64,000 bases of DNA from JBBPZA01 sp963728925 (GTDB lineage Bacteria; Actinomycetota; Thermoleophilia; Solirubrobacterales; Solirubrobacteraceae), in NCBI GenBank assembly GCA_963728925.1, contig CAVSMB010000023.1, positions 1 to 64,000 of the forward strand, written 5' to 3'. Every line of letters begins with the position of its first letter. Within the stretch, counting starts at the first letter, position 1. The position numbers were made by a program, and so were the translations under genes. Below the pieces are notes generated by a model. The model worked only from the letters and a program-made list of their open reading frames with translations, was not told the DNA's origin and did not search any database. Shown one piece after another: positions 25,025-33,277 of the stretch.

Positions 25025-25686
25025 GGCTCGATCCTCCCGTCACGGAGGCGTATCTCGCGATCGGCGGCCGAGGCGACCCCGGGATCGTGTGTGACGACGA
25101 GGACCGCGGCGCCGTCCTCGGCGCGCTCGCGGAGCAGATCGAGGATGCGCACCGCGGTCACCTCGTCGAGCTCGCCCGTCGGCTCGTCGGCGAGGATCAC
25201 CGGCGGGTCGGTGACGAGCGCGGTCGCGAGCCCCGCGCGGGCGACCTCGCCGCCCGACAGCTGGGAGGCGCGGGCATGGGCGCGCGCGGCGATCCCGCAG
25301 CGCTCGAGGACCTCAGCGCGTCGCGCCGCGCCGCCCTCGCCACGGGCGAGCTGCTGGACGAGGCGCACGTTGTCGGCGACCGAGAGGTGGCCGACGAGGT
25401 TGGCCCGCTGGTAGAGGACTCCGAGCAGCCGGCCGCGGATCCGAGCACGGTCCTCCTCGGGCCGTCGTGAGATGCGCTCGCCGTCGATGCGCACCATGCC
25501 GCCGTCGGGCTCGTCGAGCCCGGCCAGGCAGGACATCAGCGTCGACTTGCCCGAGCCCGAGGGGCCCGTGACCGCGACGACCTCGCCGCGTTCGACGGCC
25601 AGGGAGACGCCCTGGAGGGCGAGCGTCTCATCGTCGCCGGCGTGGAAGAAGCGGTAGAGGCTCTGAACCGTCAGTACCGCGGTCAT
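25021..25686 (-). CDS. ABC transporter ATP-binding protein
   Basis: Predicted 221-residue ATPase starting at the ATG that overlaps the lipoprotein stop (ATGA). Walker A GPSGSGKSTLMSCLAGL, Q-loop GVLYQRANLVGHLSVADNV, signature SQLSGGEVARAGLATAL, Walker B VILADEPTGELD, switch VVTHDPG. Partner of the second ATPase and the FtsX-type permease downstream. An upstream in-frame start would add 12 residues but would lie inside the lipoprotein gene. Confidence 0.9.
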   Translation of the reverse strand: MTAVLTVQSLYRFFHAGDDETLALQGVSLAVERGEVVAVTGPSGSGKSTLMSCLAGLDEPDGGMVRIDGERISRRPEEDRARIRGRLLGVLYQRANLVGHLSVADNVRLVQQLARGEGGAARRAEVLERCGIAARAHARASQLSGGEVARAGLATALVTDPPVILADEPTGELDEVTAVRILDLLRERAEDGAAVLVVTHDPGVASAADREIRLRDGRIEP

Positions 25687-26303
25687 GGAGACCACCGGAC
25701 GGAGTTGCTCACGAGCTTCCACGGGTCGACGTTGTCAGCCGTCTTGGGGCCCGAGAGAGTCAGGACGACGTCGCGGCCCTTGTGGAAGAACACGTAGCGC
25801 TCGACGGCGTCCTGGGTGACCTTGCCGGTAACCGGGTTGGGCGATCCGGTCGCGACGTAGGTGATGCGCGTCGCCGGCCCGGCGCTGCGGGTCACCGTCG
25901 TCACCGTGCCGGGCCGGAAGCCCTTGACCGTCCTGGCCAGTTTGGGGACCTCGGTTGCGCGCGCCTCGCGGACGGTCAGCGGCACCTGCGCCGGCACGGT
26001 CTCGAGGCGGATCGCGTTGAGCTTGTCGGTGAAGACGACCGCGCCGCCGACGTTGCTGCGCGACCAGCCCTCGGGCACCTTGACCGAGTAGCCCTGGCCG
26101 GGAGGGCGGTAGGCGACGAAGGCCTGGTTGTCCGGGATGTCGCCGGCCGGGTTGACCTCCTTCGTCGTCGATGGCGTCGACGACGAGGAGGAGGACGACG
26201 AGCTGCCGCAGCCGACGAGGACGACGGCCAGCAGGGCCGCCCCCAGGGCGATGACGGTGCGCGGCGGAAGTCCGGCCCGGCGGCTGACGATTCGCGGTCT
26301 CAT
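25683..26303 (-). CDS. Secreted lipoprotein of the ABC operon
   Basis: Predicted 206-residue protein with a lipoprotein signal: basic start, hydrophobic TVIALGAALLAVVLVGC with lipobox LVGC, then nine serines as a tether. The mature part, from YRPPGQGYSVKVPEGW, resembles the PsbP/LpqN-like or MOG1 fold seen in small actinobacterial lipoproteins (VVFTDKLNAIRLE, TYVATGSPNPVTGK, RYVFFHKGRDVVLTLSGP). It probably binds a ligand at the cell surface and feeds the ABC/FtsX module. First gene of the operon, divergent from the two-component regulator at 26434. A start 27 bases upstream is possible. Confidence 0.8.
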   Translation of the reverse strand: MRPRIVSRRAGLPPRTVIALGAALLAVVLVGCGSSSSSSSSSTPSTTKEVNPAGDIPDNQAFVAYRPPGQGYSVKVPEGWSRSNVGGAVVFTDKLNAIRLETVPAQVPLTVREARATEVPKLARTVKGFRPGTVTTVTRSAGPATRITYVATGSPNPVTGKVTQDAVERYVFFHKGRDVVLTLSGPKTADNVDPWKLVSNSVRWSP

Positions 26304-26421
26304 GCGGGCTCCGGTGAGGTCGAGGGCCATGGGCGGGCCACGCTACGGGGGGGCGGTCAGCGCCCGACCCCGGCCAGGTCAACGCCCGGTCAATGCTGAA
26401 GGAGGGCCCATCTCGCGCCGG

Positions 26422-26427
26422 TACGGT
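26422..26427 (+). promoter_or_regulatory. TACGGT -10 box, leaderless-type start
   Basis: TACGGT, six bases, ATG of the response regulator at 26434. The region between this and the divergent lipoprotein start is about 130 bases and would hold both promoters. Confidence 0.5.
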
Positions 26428-26433
26428 CCCTCC

Positions 26434-27111
26434 ATGGCGCGGCCGGCGATCCTGGTGGTCGAGGACGACGAGGCGATCGCCTCGGGGCTCGTCCGCGTGC
26501 TCGACAGCCAGGGCTACGACGTCAGCCGGCTGGCGCGCGGCGGCCCGGCGCTCGGCGCCGCCGGGGCCGACGTCGGCCTGGTGATCCTCGACCTCGGCCT
26601 GCCTGACATGGACGGGATCGACCTCTGCCGCCGCCTGCGAGCGGCGCGCGGTGATCTCGCGATCCTCATCCTCACCGCGCGCGACCAGGAGCTCGACGTC
26701 GTGGCCGGCCTCGACGCCGGCGCCGACGACTACCTGGTCAAGCCCTTTCGGCTGTCCGAGCCGCTCGCCCGCGTGCGCGCGCACCTGCGCCGCCACGCCG
26801 AGGACCCGGCGGCCGACGCCGGGCCGCTTCGCGCCGCCGACGTCACCGTCGACACCGCCGCGCGACGCGCCTGGCGCGGCGCGCGAGAGCTCGCGCTTCG
26901 CCCCAAGGAGTTCGAGCTCCTCGCGCTGCTCGCCGCCGAGGCCGGCCGCGCCGTGACCCGCGAGCGGATCATGCACGACGTGTGGGACACCGAGTGGCTC
27001 GGGTCCACGAAGACCCTCGACACCCACGTCCTCACCCTGCGCGACAAGCTGGGCGAGCCCGATCCGATCACGACGCTGCGCGGGGTGGGCTATCGGCTGG
27101 AGACGGGGTGA
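26434..27111 (+). CDS. OmpR/PhoB-type response regulator
   Basis: Predicted 225-residue regulator: acidic pair VVEDDEA, phospho-Asp in LVILDLGLPDMDG, Thr in ILTARD, GADDYLVKPF, and winged helix from about residue 130 (LRPKEFELLALLA) ending TTLRGVGYRLETG. Start ATG lies six bases after TACGGT. Overlaps the kinase gene by GTGA. Being divergent from the lipoprotein/ABC operon, it is the natural candidate for its regulator, as in Bce-type modules, though the kinase here has an extracytoplasmic sensor. Confidence 0.93.
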   Translation: MARPAILVVEDDEAIASGLVRVLDSQGYDVSRLARGGPALGAAGADVGLVILDLGLPDMDGIDLCRRLRAARGDLAILILTARDQELDVVAGLDAGADDYLVKPFRLSEPLARVRAHLRRHAEDPAADAGPLRAADVTVDTAARRAWRGARELALRPKEFELLALLAAEAGRAVTRERIMHDVWDTEWLGSTKTLDTHVLTLRDKLGEPDPITTLRGVGYRLETG

Positions 27112-28379
27112 GGCGTCGCCTCGTGCTCGCGATCGCAGAGGTCGCGGCTGTCGCGGTCGCGCTTCTCGCCGTGCCACTGGCGATCGTCCTGCAGCGCAAC
27201 TACTCCGACGAGGACCTGCTGCGCCTGCAGCGGGACACCGTCGCCGCCACCCGGCAGATCGACCTCGGCGCGAGAGGGAGCGACCCGGTCGAGCTGCCCC
27301 GCGGGACCGGCTCGACGCTCGGCGCCTACGACCGCGCGGGGCGCCGCGTCGCGGGGGTCGGGCCTCTGGCCGGCGACGCCGTCGTGCGCTCGGCCTTGCG
27401 AACCGGCCGCCCGGCAGACCGGACCGGCGGCGGGCACCTGGTCGTCGCCGTGCCGCTCCTGACCGGCGAGCGCGTGTCCGGCGCCGTGCGGGCCGAGCGC
27501 GACGACGCCGGCGCGGCCCGCGACACCCGCGACGCGTGGGTCCTGCTCGCGGCGATCGCCGCAGGGATCCTCGCGCTCGCCGTGCTCGCCGCCGTCCTCA
27601 TCGCGCGACGGCTCGCGCGTCCGCTGGAGCGCCTCGCGGGCGCGGCAGGGCGCCTGGGCGAGGGTGACTTCTCGGTCCGCGCCCCGAGGGCCGGCATCGC
27701 CGAGGTCGACGCCGTCGGCGAGGCGCTCGACGCCACCGCAGGGCGGCTCGACGACCTCGTCGCCCGCGAGCGCGCGTTCAGCGCGGACGCCTCCCACCAG
27801 CTGCGCACGCCGATCGCGGCGCTACGCCTCGAGCTCGAGGCGATCGAGCTCCGCGGTGGCTCGTCGGCCGAGCTGGCGGCGGCCCTCGCGCAGGTCGACC
27901 GGCTCGAGGCCACGGTGGCCACGCTCCTCGCCCTCGCGCGCGACGCGCCCCGCAGCTCGGCGACGACGGATCTCGCAACGTTGCTCGAGGGCGTCGAGTC
28001 GCGTTGGCGAGGGCCCCTCGCGGCCGACGGGCGGCCGCTGCGCACGGTCGTACGCGCCGGCAAGCCCGTCGCTCGCCTCTCGCCGCGCGTGGCGACAGAG
28101 ATCCTCGACGTGCTCCTCGACAATGCGCGCCACCACGGCGCCGGTGCGGTCACGGTGACGGTGCGCGACCTCGAGGGCTGGCTCGCCGTCGACGTGGCCG
28201 ACGAGGGAACCGGGTTCGGAGGGGACGCCGAGGCCGCCTTCGCGCGACGAACCGGGACGGGGAACGGCCACGGGATCGGCCTCTCGCTCGCGCGCTCCCT
28301 CGCTCACGCCGAAGGCGCGAGACTCGCGGTCGGCCAACCCGGACCGGGCCCCGTCGTGACGCTGCTCGTGCCTCGTTGA
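27108..28379 (+). CDS. Sensor histidine kinase
   Basis: Predicted 423-residue kinase starting at GTG. First helix LVLAIAEVAAVAVALLAVPLAIVL, short extracytoplasmic loop of about 110 residues, second helix (VLLAAIAAGILALAVLAAVLIA), HAMP, HisKA with ADASHQLRTPIAAL (His-Gln instead of His-Glu), HATPase_c with LLDNARHHG, DEGTGFG and GHGIGLSLA. The Gln after the phospho-His is common in this subgroup and may alter phosphatase balance. Its start overlaps the regulator stop. Confidence 0.9.
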   Translation: MRRRLVLAIAEVAAVAVALLAVPLAIVLQRNYSDEDLLRLQRDTVAATRQIDLGARGSDPVELPRGTGSTLGAYDRAGRRVAGVGPLAGDAVVRSALRTGRPADRTGGGHLVVAVPLLTGERVSGAVRAERDDAGAARDTRDAWVLLAAIAAGILALAVLAAVLIARRLARPLERLAGAAGRLGEGDFSVRAPRAGIAEVDAVGEALDATAGRLDDLVARERAFSADASHQLRTPIAALRLELEAIELRGGSSAELAAALAQVDRLEATVATLLALARDAPRSSATTDLATLLEGVESRWRGPLAADGRPLRTVVRAGKPVARLSPRVATEILDVLLDNARHHGAGAVTVTVRDLEGWLAVDVADEGTGFGGDAEAAFARRTGTGNGHGIGLSLARSLAHAEGARLAVGQPGPGPVVTLLVPR

Positions 28380-28458
28380 GCGGCGCCCTTCATCGTCCGT
28401 TCACGATGCCCTCCCTGGCTTGCGGAGCGCAACGCACCCAACCAAGGAGGCAATGGTG

Positions 28459-28761
28459 ATGCGCAAGCATCGCAAGCTCGTGATCGGCGCAGCGTCGATC
28501 GCAGCGCTGGCGCTCGGTGGCACCGGGACGGCGCTCGCCGTCGGCGGCGAAGACCAGGCCGTGACCGGCAGCACCGCTGACCAGGCGCGGGCCGCCGCCC
28601 TGCGCTACACCGGCGGCGGATCGGCCGGCATCGTCGAGCCCGACACCGAGGCCGGCGCGACCTACGGCGTCGAGGTGACCAAGCCGGACGGGTCCCCGGT
28701 CGACGTTCGCGTCGACAGCTCGTTCCGCCTGGTCAACATCACGGACAACTCCGACGGCTGA
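28459..28761 (+). CDS. Exported PepSY-domain protein
   Basis: Predicted 100-residue protein. Residues 1-27 are a signal peptide or anchor (basic start, then LVIGAASIAALALGGTGTALA), and the rest is one PepSY unit: TADQARAAALRYTGGGSAGIVE, YGVEVTKPDGSPVDVRVDSS, FRLVNI. PepSY domains inhibit peptidases or sense at the surface. The ATG at 28459 was chosen because AAGGAGG ends eight bases upstream; two other starts within six bases would be too close. This near-perfect ribosome site contrasts with the leaderless genes around and implies high expression. It follows a kinase gene whose system may regulate it. Confidence 0.8.
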   Translation: MRKHRKLVIGAASIAALALGGTGTALAVGGEDQAVTGSTADQARAAALRYTGGGSAGIVEPDTEAGATYGVEVTKPDGSPVDVRVDSSFRLVNITDNSDG

Positions 28762-29558
28762 CGTCGAGCGACGGGGGGCCCACGCCACGGCGCGGGCCCT
28801 CCGTCTCCGTTCGCCGCTCCGGCGGGATTCCGGTAGACCGCCATCAGCGAGAGGCCCGCGGGCAAGCGTGCGCCACGACCGACGATGGCCGCCTCGAGGC
28901 GCAGCGGCAGCTCGAGCAGGCCGTCGAGGCGAGCGGGCGTGAGCGCCAGCTCGGAGCGCCCGCCGGCCGCGCGATGCCGCCAGCGCCCCCAGAGCCTGAC
29001 GACGACGGCGGCCGGCAGGAGCGCCCCGTTGAAGTGCGTGTCGGCGACGAGCTCCCAGCCGGCGGCGCGAGCGGCCCCGTTGAGGGTTCTGCGCCGGTAG
29101 CGCCGGTGGTGGCCGTTGACGACGTCGTGCTGTGACCAGAGCGTGGGGTAGGCGGGGACGGTGATCAGCGCCAGTCCTCCCGGCCGCGTGACGCGGCGAA
29201 GCTCGCGCAGTGTGCGGCGGTCGTCGGGCGTGTGCTCGACGACGTCGAGGCAGGTGACGAGGTCGAACTCCGCGTCGGGGAACGGCAGCTCCTCGACGAT
29301 CGCCTCGCGGACGTCCTGGTGGCCGCGCGAGCGCGCCACGGCGACCGCGTCGGGGCTCGCGTCCACGCCGCTCGCGTTCCCGTAGTCACGCAGCACCTCG
29401 AGGTTGGCGCCCGAGCCGCAGCCGGCATCGAGGACGCGGCGCCGGTCGTCGTGGTCGAGGAGGCGGTCGAGCTCTGCTCGCACGATCCGGCGCCGGCCGC
29501 GGTACCACCAGTGGCGCTCGTCGGTGGAGAGCATGGCCTGGAGCTCGCTGGTGACCAT
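28662..29558 (-). CDS. Class I SAM-dependent methyltransferase (glycan/envelope type)
   Basis: Predicted 298-residue methyltransferase. Opening MLSTDERHWWYRGRRRIV is typical of the group near glycosyltransferases; motif I is VLDAGCGSGANLEVL, strand-2 acid in ASGVDASP, motif IV FDLVTCLDVVEHTPDD, and the conserved YPTLWSQHDVVNGHHRRYRR. The last 45 or so residues after LMAVYRNPAG do not look like the family. They are read through a strong hairpin and then antisense to the PepSY gene, so the original stop may have been lost. CACGCT lies six bases before the ATG. Confidence 0.8.
   Translation of the reverse strand: MVTSELQAMLSTDERHWWYRGRRRIVRAELDRLLDHDDRRRVLDAGCGSGANLEVLRDYGNASGVDASPDAVAVARSRGHQDVREAIVEELPFPDAEFDLVTCLDVVEHTPDDRRTLRELRRVTRPGGLALITVPAYPTLWSQHDVVNGHHRRYRRRTLNGAARAAGWELVADTHFNGALLPAAVVVRLWGRWRHRAAGGRSELALTPARLDGLLELPLRLEAAIVGRGARLPAGLSLMAVYRNPAGAANGDGGPAPWRGPPVARRQPSELSVMLTRRNELSTRTSTGDPSGLVTSTP
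28771..28804. terminator. Bidirectional hairpin between convergent genes
   Basis: ACGGGGGGCCC (28771-28781) pairs with GGGCCCTCCGT (28794-28804) at ten of eleven positions across a 12-base loop. It lies ten bases after the PepSY stop and inside the reading frame of the opposing methyltransferase. Confidence 0.6.
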
Positions 29559-29656
29559 GGCGCAAGCGTGGGCGACGCGGTGTTGGCACCGGCGGAGCCC
29601 GCGTTGACGTTTCGTTAGGCCGGCCGTCGGACGCCCGCGACGACGCCGAGCCCCGC

Positions 29657-29662
29657 TACGGT
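29657..29662 (+). promoter_or_regulatory. TACGGT -10 box, leaderless-type start
   Basis: TACGGT, six bases, then the GTG at 29669 of the esterase gene; no ribosome-binding sequence. Confidence 0.5.
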
Positions 29663-29668
29663 GCCGCC

Positions 29669-30637
29669 GTGCCCGGCCCCGGCTTCCTCCACCCGGTGCT
29701 CGCGGCGATCGTTCTCCTTGCCCTGCTGGGGCTCGGGCTGCGTCTTCCGGGCGGCGCCGAGAAGCCCGGGGCGCCGCGCCCTGGCGTTGCCGGCGCGTCC
29801 TCCGCCGGCGCGGCCACGTCGCGGTGCCGTTTCGGGCGGCCGCGCGATCTTCCCATCACGGTCACGGCCCCGGACGACCGCGCCCGTACAGCCCTCGTCC
29901 ATGTCCCGGGCGGCCTGCGCCGTCCGGCGCCGCTCATCCTCGCCTTCCACGGCGCCGGCGGCAACGGGCCGTTCATGCAGCGCTACTCCGGGCTCTCGCC
30001 CGTCGCCGAGCGGGCCGGCATGGTCGTCGCGTACCCGACCGCGGACCCCGCGCTACGGCGCTGGACGCTCGAGGACGATCGCCCGGGGGCAGCCGACGAC
30101 GTCGGCTTCACCCGCGTCCTGCTCGCGGCGCTCGAGCGCCGCGGCTGCGCTGACCCCGGCCGGGTGTACGCGACCGGGGTCTCGAACGGCGGCGGGCTGG
30201 TCGCGCTCCTGGCCTGCGACCCCAGGAACGGCCTCGCCGCGATCGCGCCGGTTGCCGGCGGGTACGGCACCGGTCCGTGCGAGCCCGAGCGCCCCGTCTC
30301 GGTGCTCGAGATCCATGGGGTGGCAGACGCCGTGGTGCCCTACCGTGGCCGGTCGCCCGACCGCGACGGCGCCGTCCGCCCGTGGCTGGCGCGCTGGGCC
30401 AAGCGCGACGAGTGCCCGGGCCTCCCCGTGCGGCGCGTCATCGCGCCCCGCACCATCCGCTTGGACTGGACGCGGTGCGGGTCGCCCGGCGTGACCGTCT
30501 CGCACATCGCGGTGCTGGGAGGGTGGCACGCATGGCCGGGCGCGACCCCTCCGGACAAGGGCCCGGCAAGCACGATCTCGGCGGCCCGCGAGGTCGTCGC
30601 CTTCTTCAGCAGGCGACGGCTGCACGGCCCGCGCTGA
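29669..30637 (+). CDS. Secreted alpha/beta-hydrolase, PHB depolymerase/LpqC-like esterase
   Basis: Predicted 322-residue exported hydrolase. N-terminal helix (LHPVLAAIVLLALLGLGL) acts as signal or anchor. The catalytic domain begins after residue 50. LILAFHGAGGNG supplies the oxyanion loop, TGVSNGGGLVALLAC the nucleophile elbow (Ser in GVSNG), EIHGVADAVVPYRG the Asp and GGWHAWPG the His, as in feruloyl esterase/PHB-depolymerase-type proteins (LpqC, COG3509). The cysteines in SRCRFGRP, RRGCADP and LACDP may form disulfides. The substrate is unknown. The 3' end overlaps the convergent transporter gene by 32 bases. Confidence 0.82.
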   Translation: MPGPGFLHPVLAAIVLLALLGLGLRLPGGAEKPGAPRPGVAGASSAGAATSRCRFGRPRDLPITVTAPDDRARTALVHVPGGLRRPAPLILAFHGAGGNGPFMQRYSGLSPVAERAGMVVAYPTADPALRRWTLEDDRPGAADDVGFTRVLLAALERRGCADPGRVYATGVSNGGGLVALLACDPRNGLAAIAPVAGGYGTGPCEPERPVSVLEIHGVADAVVPYRGRSPDRDGAVRPWLARWAKRDECPGLPVRRVIAPRTIRLDWTRCGSPGVTVSHIAVLGGWHAWPGATPPDKGPASTISAAREVVAFFSRRRLHGPR

Positions 30638-31465
30638 CGCCCTCGCCGGCCAGCACGGGCGACGGGGACGGCGACGAAGGCGGCGAGGTGGATGCCCACG
30701 AGCGCGGGCTGCGTCCCGAGCCGCTCCCCGAAGAGCGCGAGCCCGCCGACCACCGCGACGACGCTCGTGGCCGCGTTCATCATGCTCACGACCACGACAG
30801 GTCGCCCCGCTTGGAGCCCGCGCTGGAAGAGCAGGAAGCCGGCCATGGTCACCAGCGCCGCCGGCGACCGCGATCCCGGCGACGGCGATGCGGTGCAGGC
30901 CGGCGGCGAGCAGCGCGACGAGGGCGACGTTGGTGCCCCGGTACAGCACCCCGGCGGCGATCCCGAGCCGGCGCGGCGAGGCGGGCCCGGCGGCGCGCCC
31001 GAGCCCGCTCGTCACCAGGCCAGCAACGGCGGCGGTGCCGGCGAGGAAGGCGGGCAGCGAGAGCGCCGTGGGGCTGCTGCGCCCGAGCTGCGCCGGCAGC
31101 CCCACGGCGAGGAGGCACACGGCCATGACCGTGAAGCCAACCGCCGCCCGCTCGCGCCCGTTGGAGGGCGTTCCGGTGACCCGTTGCGCCCCGACGAGCA
31201 CGACGACGGCTCCGGCCGTCACGATGCTCTGCACGACCGCGAGCGGGGCGAGGGTCAGCGCCGCGACGTCGAGGGCGAGCCCGCCGTACCCGAGCGCCGC
31301 GCCGATCCGCCAGCGCCGCGAGCGCAGCATCCTGCACACCGCGTCGACCGGGCCCCGCCCGGCCATCGACGGCAGCGCGTCGAGGGCGACGTGCTGGACG
31401 AGGTAGCTGGCGTTGATCGCGAGGGCAGCGGCGAGCGCCAGCGCGAGGCCGGCGGGGATGTTCAC
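30606..31465 (-). pseudogene. EamA/DMT-like transporter gene with two frameshifts
   Basis: The reading begins at GTG (VNIPAGLALALAAALAINASY) and runs through about seven hydrophobic helices to VALVALLAAGLHRIAVAGIAVAGG. There a single extra base near 30860 shifts it; the next frame continues perfectly (ALVTMAGFLLFQRGLQAGRP, NAATSVVAVVGGLALFGERL). A second one-base shift near 30657 gives the likely end LAGEGVSAGRAAVAC. Apart from the two indels the protein looks whole (about 285 residues). It overlaps the upstream glycosyltransferase stop (GTGA). The indels could be real decay or base-calling errors. Confidence 0.65.
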
Positions 31466-33221
31466 CGGCCGGACTTCCTGGCTGTGGCCGACGTTCCGGC
31501 CCGCAGCCGCAGGAGGTGGAGCCGGCCCTTCTTCGGGGGCCCCGCCCGGCGCGAGACGTCGCTCCCGTGCCGGGTGGCCCAGCGCAGCGAGCCTTGGCAC
31601 AGCGGGCTGGCCGAGCGCTTGGAGCAGCTCTTGCGGGTGACGAGGGCGTAGCGCACCTCGCGACGGCGGACCGCGCTCGCAAGCGTCTTGGGCGAAACGA
31701 TGCGGTGGCCGTGGACGGTCGAGAGGACAAGGACCGGGCGGCCGTCCTTCGCGATGAGCGGTCCGGCCGGGATCGCGGCGCCCGCGGCGACCTCGTAGCG
31801 CGTCGACGGCGAGTGCCTTCGCAGGTAGGCGCTGAGCCGGTCGAGCACCCTCGGCCGCAGCGCACCGGGTCGGCCGGAGTCCGATGCCCCTCGGTTCACG
31901 ACGCCGACCGAGTCCTGCAGCGGCGTCCACAGCAGGGCGGCGGCCACGGCGGCGATCGCGGCGATCGCTGCGACGCGCCTTCCCGTTCCCGCCCGCCGGG
32001 CGGCGCGGCTGTAGAGGTGGTCGGCGAGGCCGCCGAGGGCGAGGCCGAACGCGCCGGCGACCGGTGGCGCGATGAGCTCGACGTAGCGGGGATGCAGCCC
32101 ACGCATCTCGCTGAGCACGACGATCGAGCACGCGAGCCAGATGGCGAAGGCCAGGCCGCCCGCACGCCGCAGGCGGCGAGCCTCGCGCAGGCCGCCGTTG
32201 CGCAGCGCTACCGCCACGCCGCCGGCGAGGGCGAGGACGCCGAGGGCCAGGGCTCCAACGAGCTCGGTCCCGACGAGCGACCCGTAGTTGCGCCCGCCGG
32301 CGTCGAAGAGACGGCGCAGTCCGGGCGGGTCACGCGGCGAGACGTGGACCCCCGAGCCCGCGCGGTCGAGGCCGTTGAAGACGAAGGTCGACTCCCACAC
32401 GCTCCCGTGGGTCGAGCCGATCGGGTACGGGTGCACCCCGGGCACGACGGAGGCGGCCGTCAGCCACAGGAACGAGACCACGAGCACGGTGCCGGCGGCC
32501 GCGGTCAGCGCTCCGAGCCGATGCAGGCGCGGCTGGGCGCTCGCCATCCAGTAGAGCACGGCGAGCGCGGGGAGGGGGATCAGCGCCTCGAAGAGCTTGA
32601 CATTGAAGGCGACGCCGAGCACGGCCGCAGCGGCGATCAGCGAGGCGACGCTGTCCTTCCTGGCGGCGCGAACGACAAGCCAGGCGGCGATGACGTCGAG
32701 CACCATCATCACCCCGTCCATGGTGTCGCTGCGCTCGGTGAGCACCGCGATCGGGAGCACCGCGAGCGCGAAGGCGCCGAGGGTCGCAGCGGTCCGTCCG
32801 CCCAGCGGGCGCAGGTCGCGTAGAGCACGGGCACGGCGGCGATGCCCGCAAGCGCGATGGGAAGGCGGAGCTGCGTCGACCCGAAGCCCAGCAGCTTGAC
32901 GCTCGCCACCTGGAGCCAGAGGTCGACCGGAGGCTTGTCGATCGAGACCGCGCCACCGGGCTCGAAGGCCCCGAAGAAGAAGCTGCGCCACGACATGCTC
33001 ATGCTGTGAGCGGCCGCGTCGTAGTAGGGGTTCGGGGCGACGGCCCCGAACGAGGCGAGACGCAGGGCCGCGGCGAGCGCCGTCGCCGCGATGACCGGCA
33101 GCCACCGCACCAGGCGCCCGGAGACCGCCGCCCAGCGCATCGTCGGCGTGGCGAACGGCGCGATGGGCGACACGCCCGCCGCGCCGACCGTGTCGCCCGC
33201 AGGAGCGGGAGGTCGTCCCAT
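31462..33221 (-). pseudogene. ArnT/GT39-family glycosyltransferase with one frameshift
   Basis: The reading begins MGRPPAPAGDTVG and shows the GT39 entry: first helix, then SFGAVAPNPYYDAAAHSMSMSW with the acidic loop residues, and GAVSIDKPPVDLWLQV, the conserved DKPP motif of polyprenyl-phosphate-sugar-dependent transferases. At about 32818 the frame shifts by one base (VLYAT to LRPLGGRTAATLGAFALAV) and continues to SDTMDGVMMVLDVIAAW, further helices and a C-terminal extracytoplasmic domain. In total about 585 residues if corrected. CACCCT lies six bases before the ATG. Probably transfers a sugar from a polyprenyl carrier outside the membrane. Confidence 0.72.
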
Positions 33222-33277
33222 ACCCCGAGGGTGAGGCCGTGCGCGTGCGGGCGGGTTGGCCGTTCGTTGGCGGTTGG

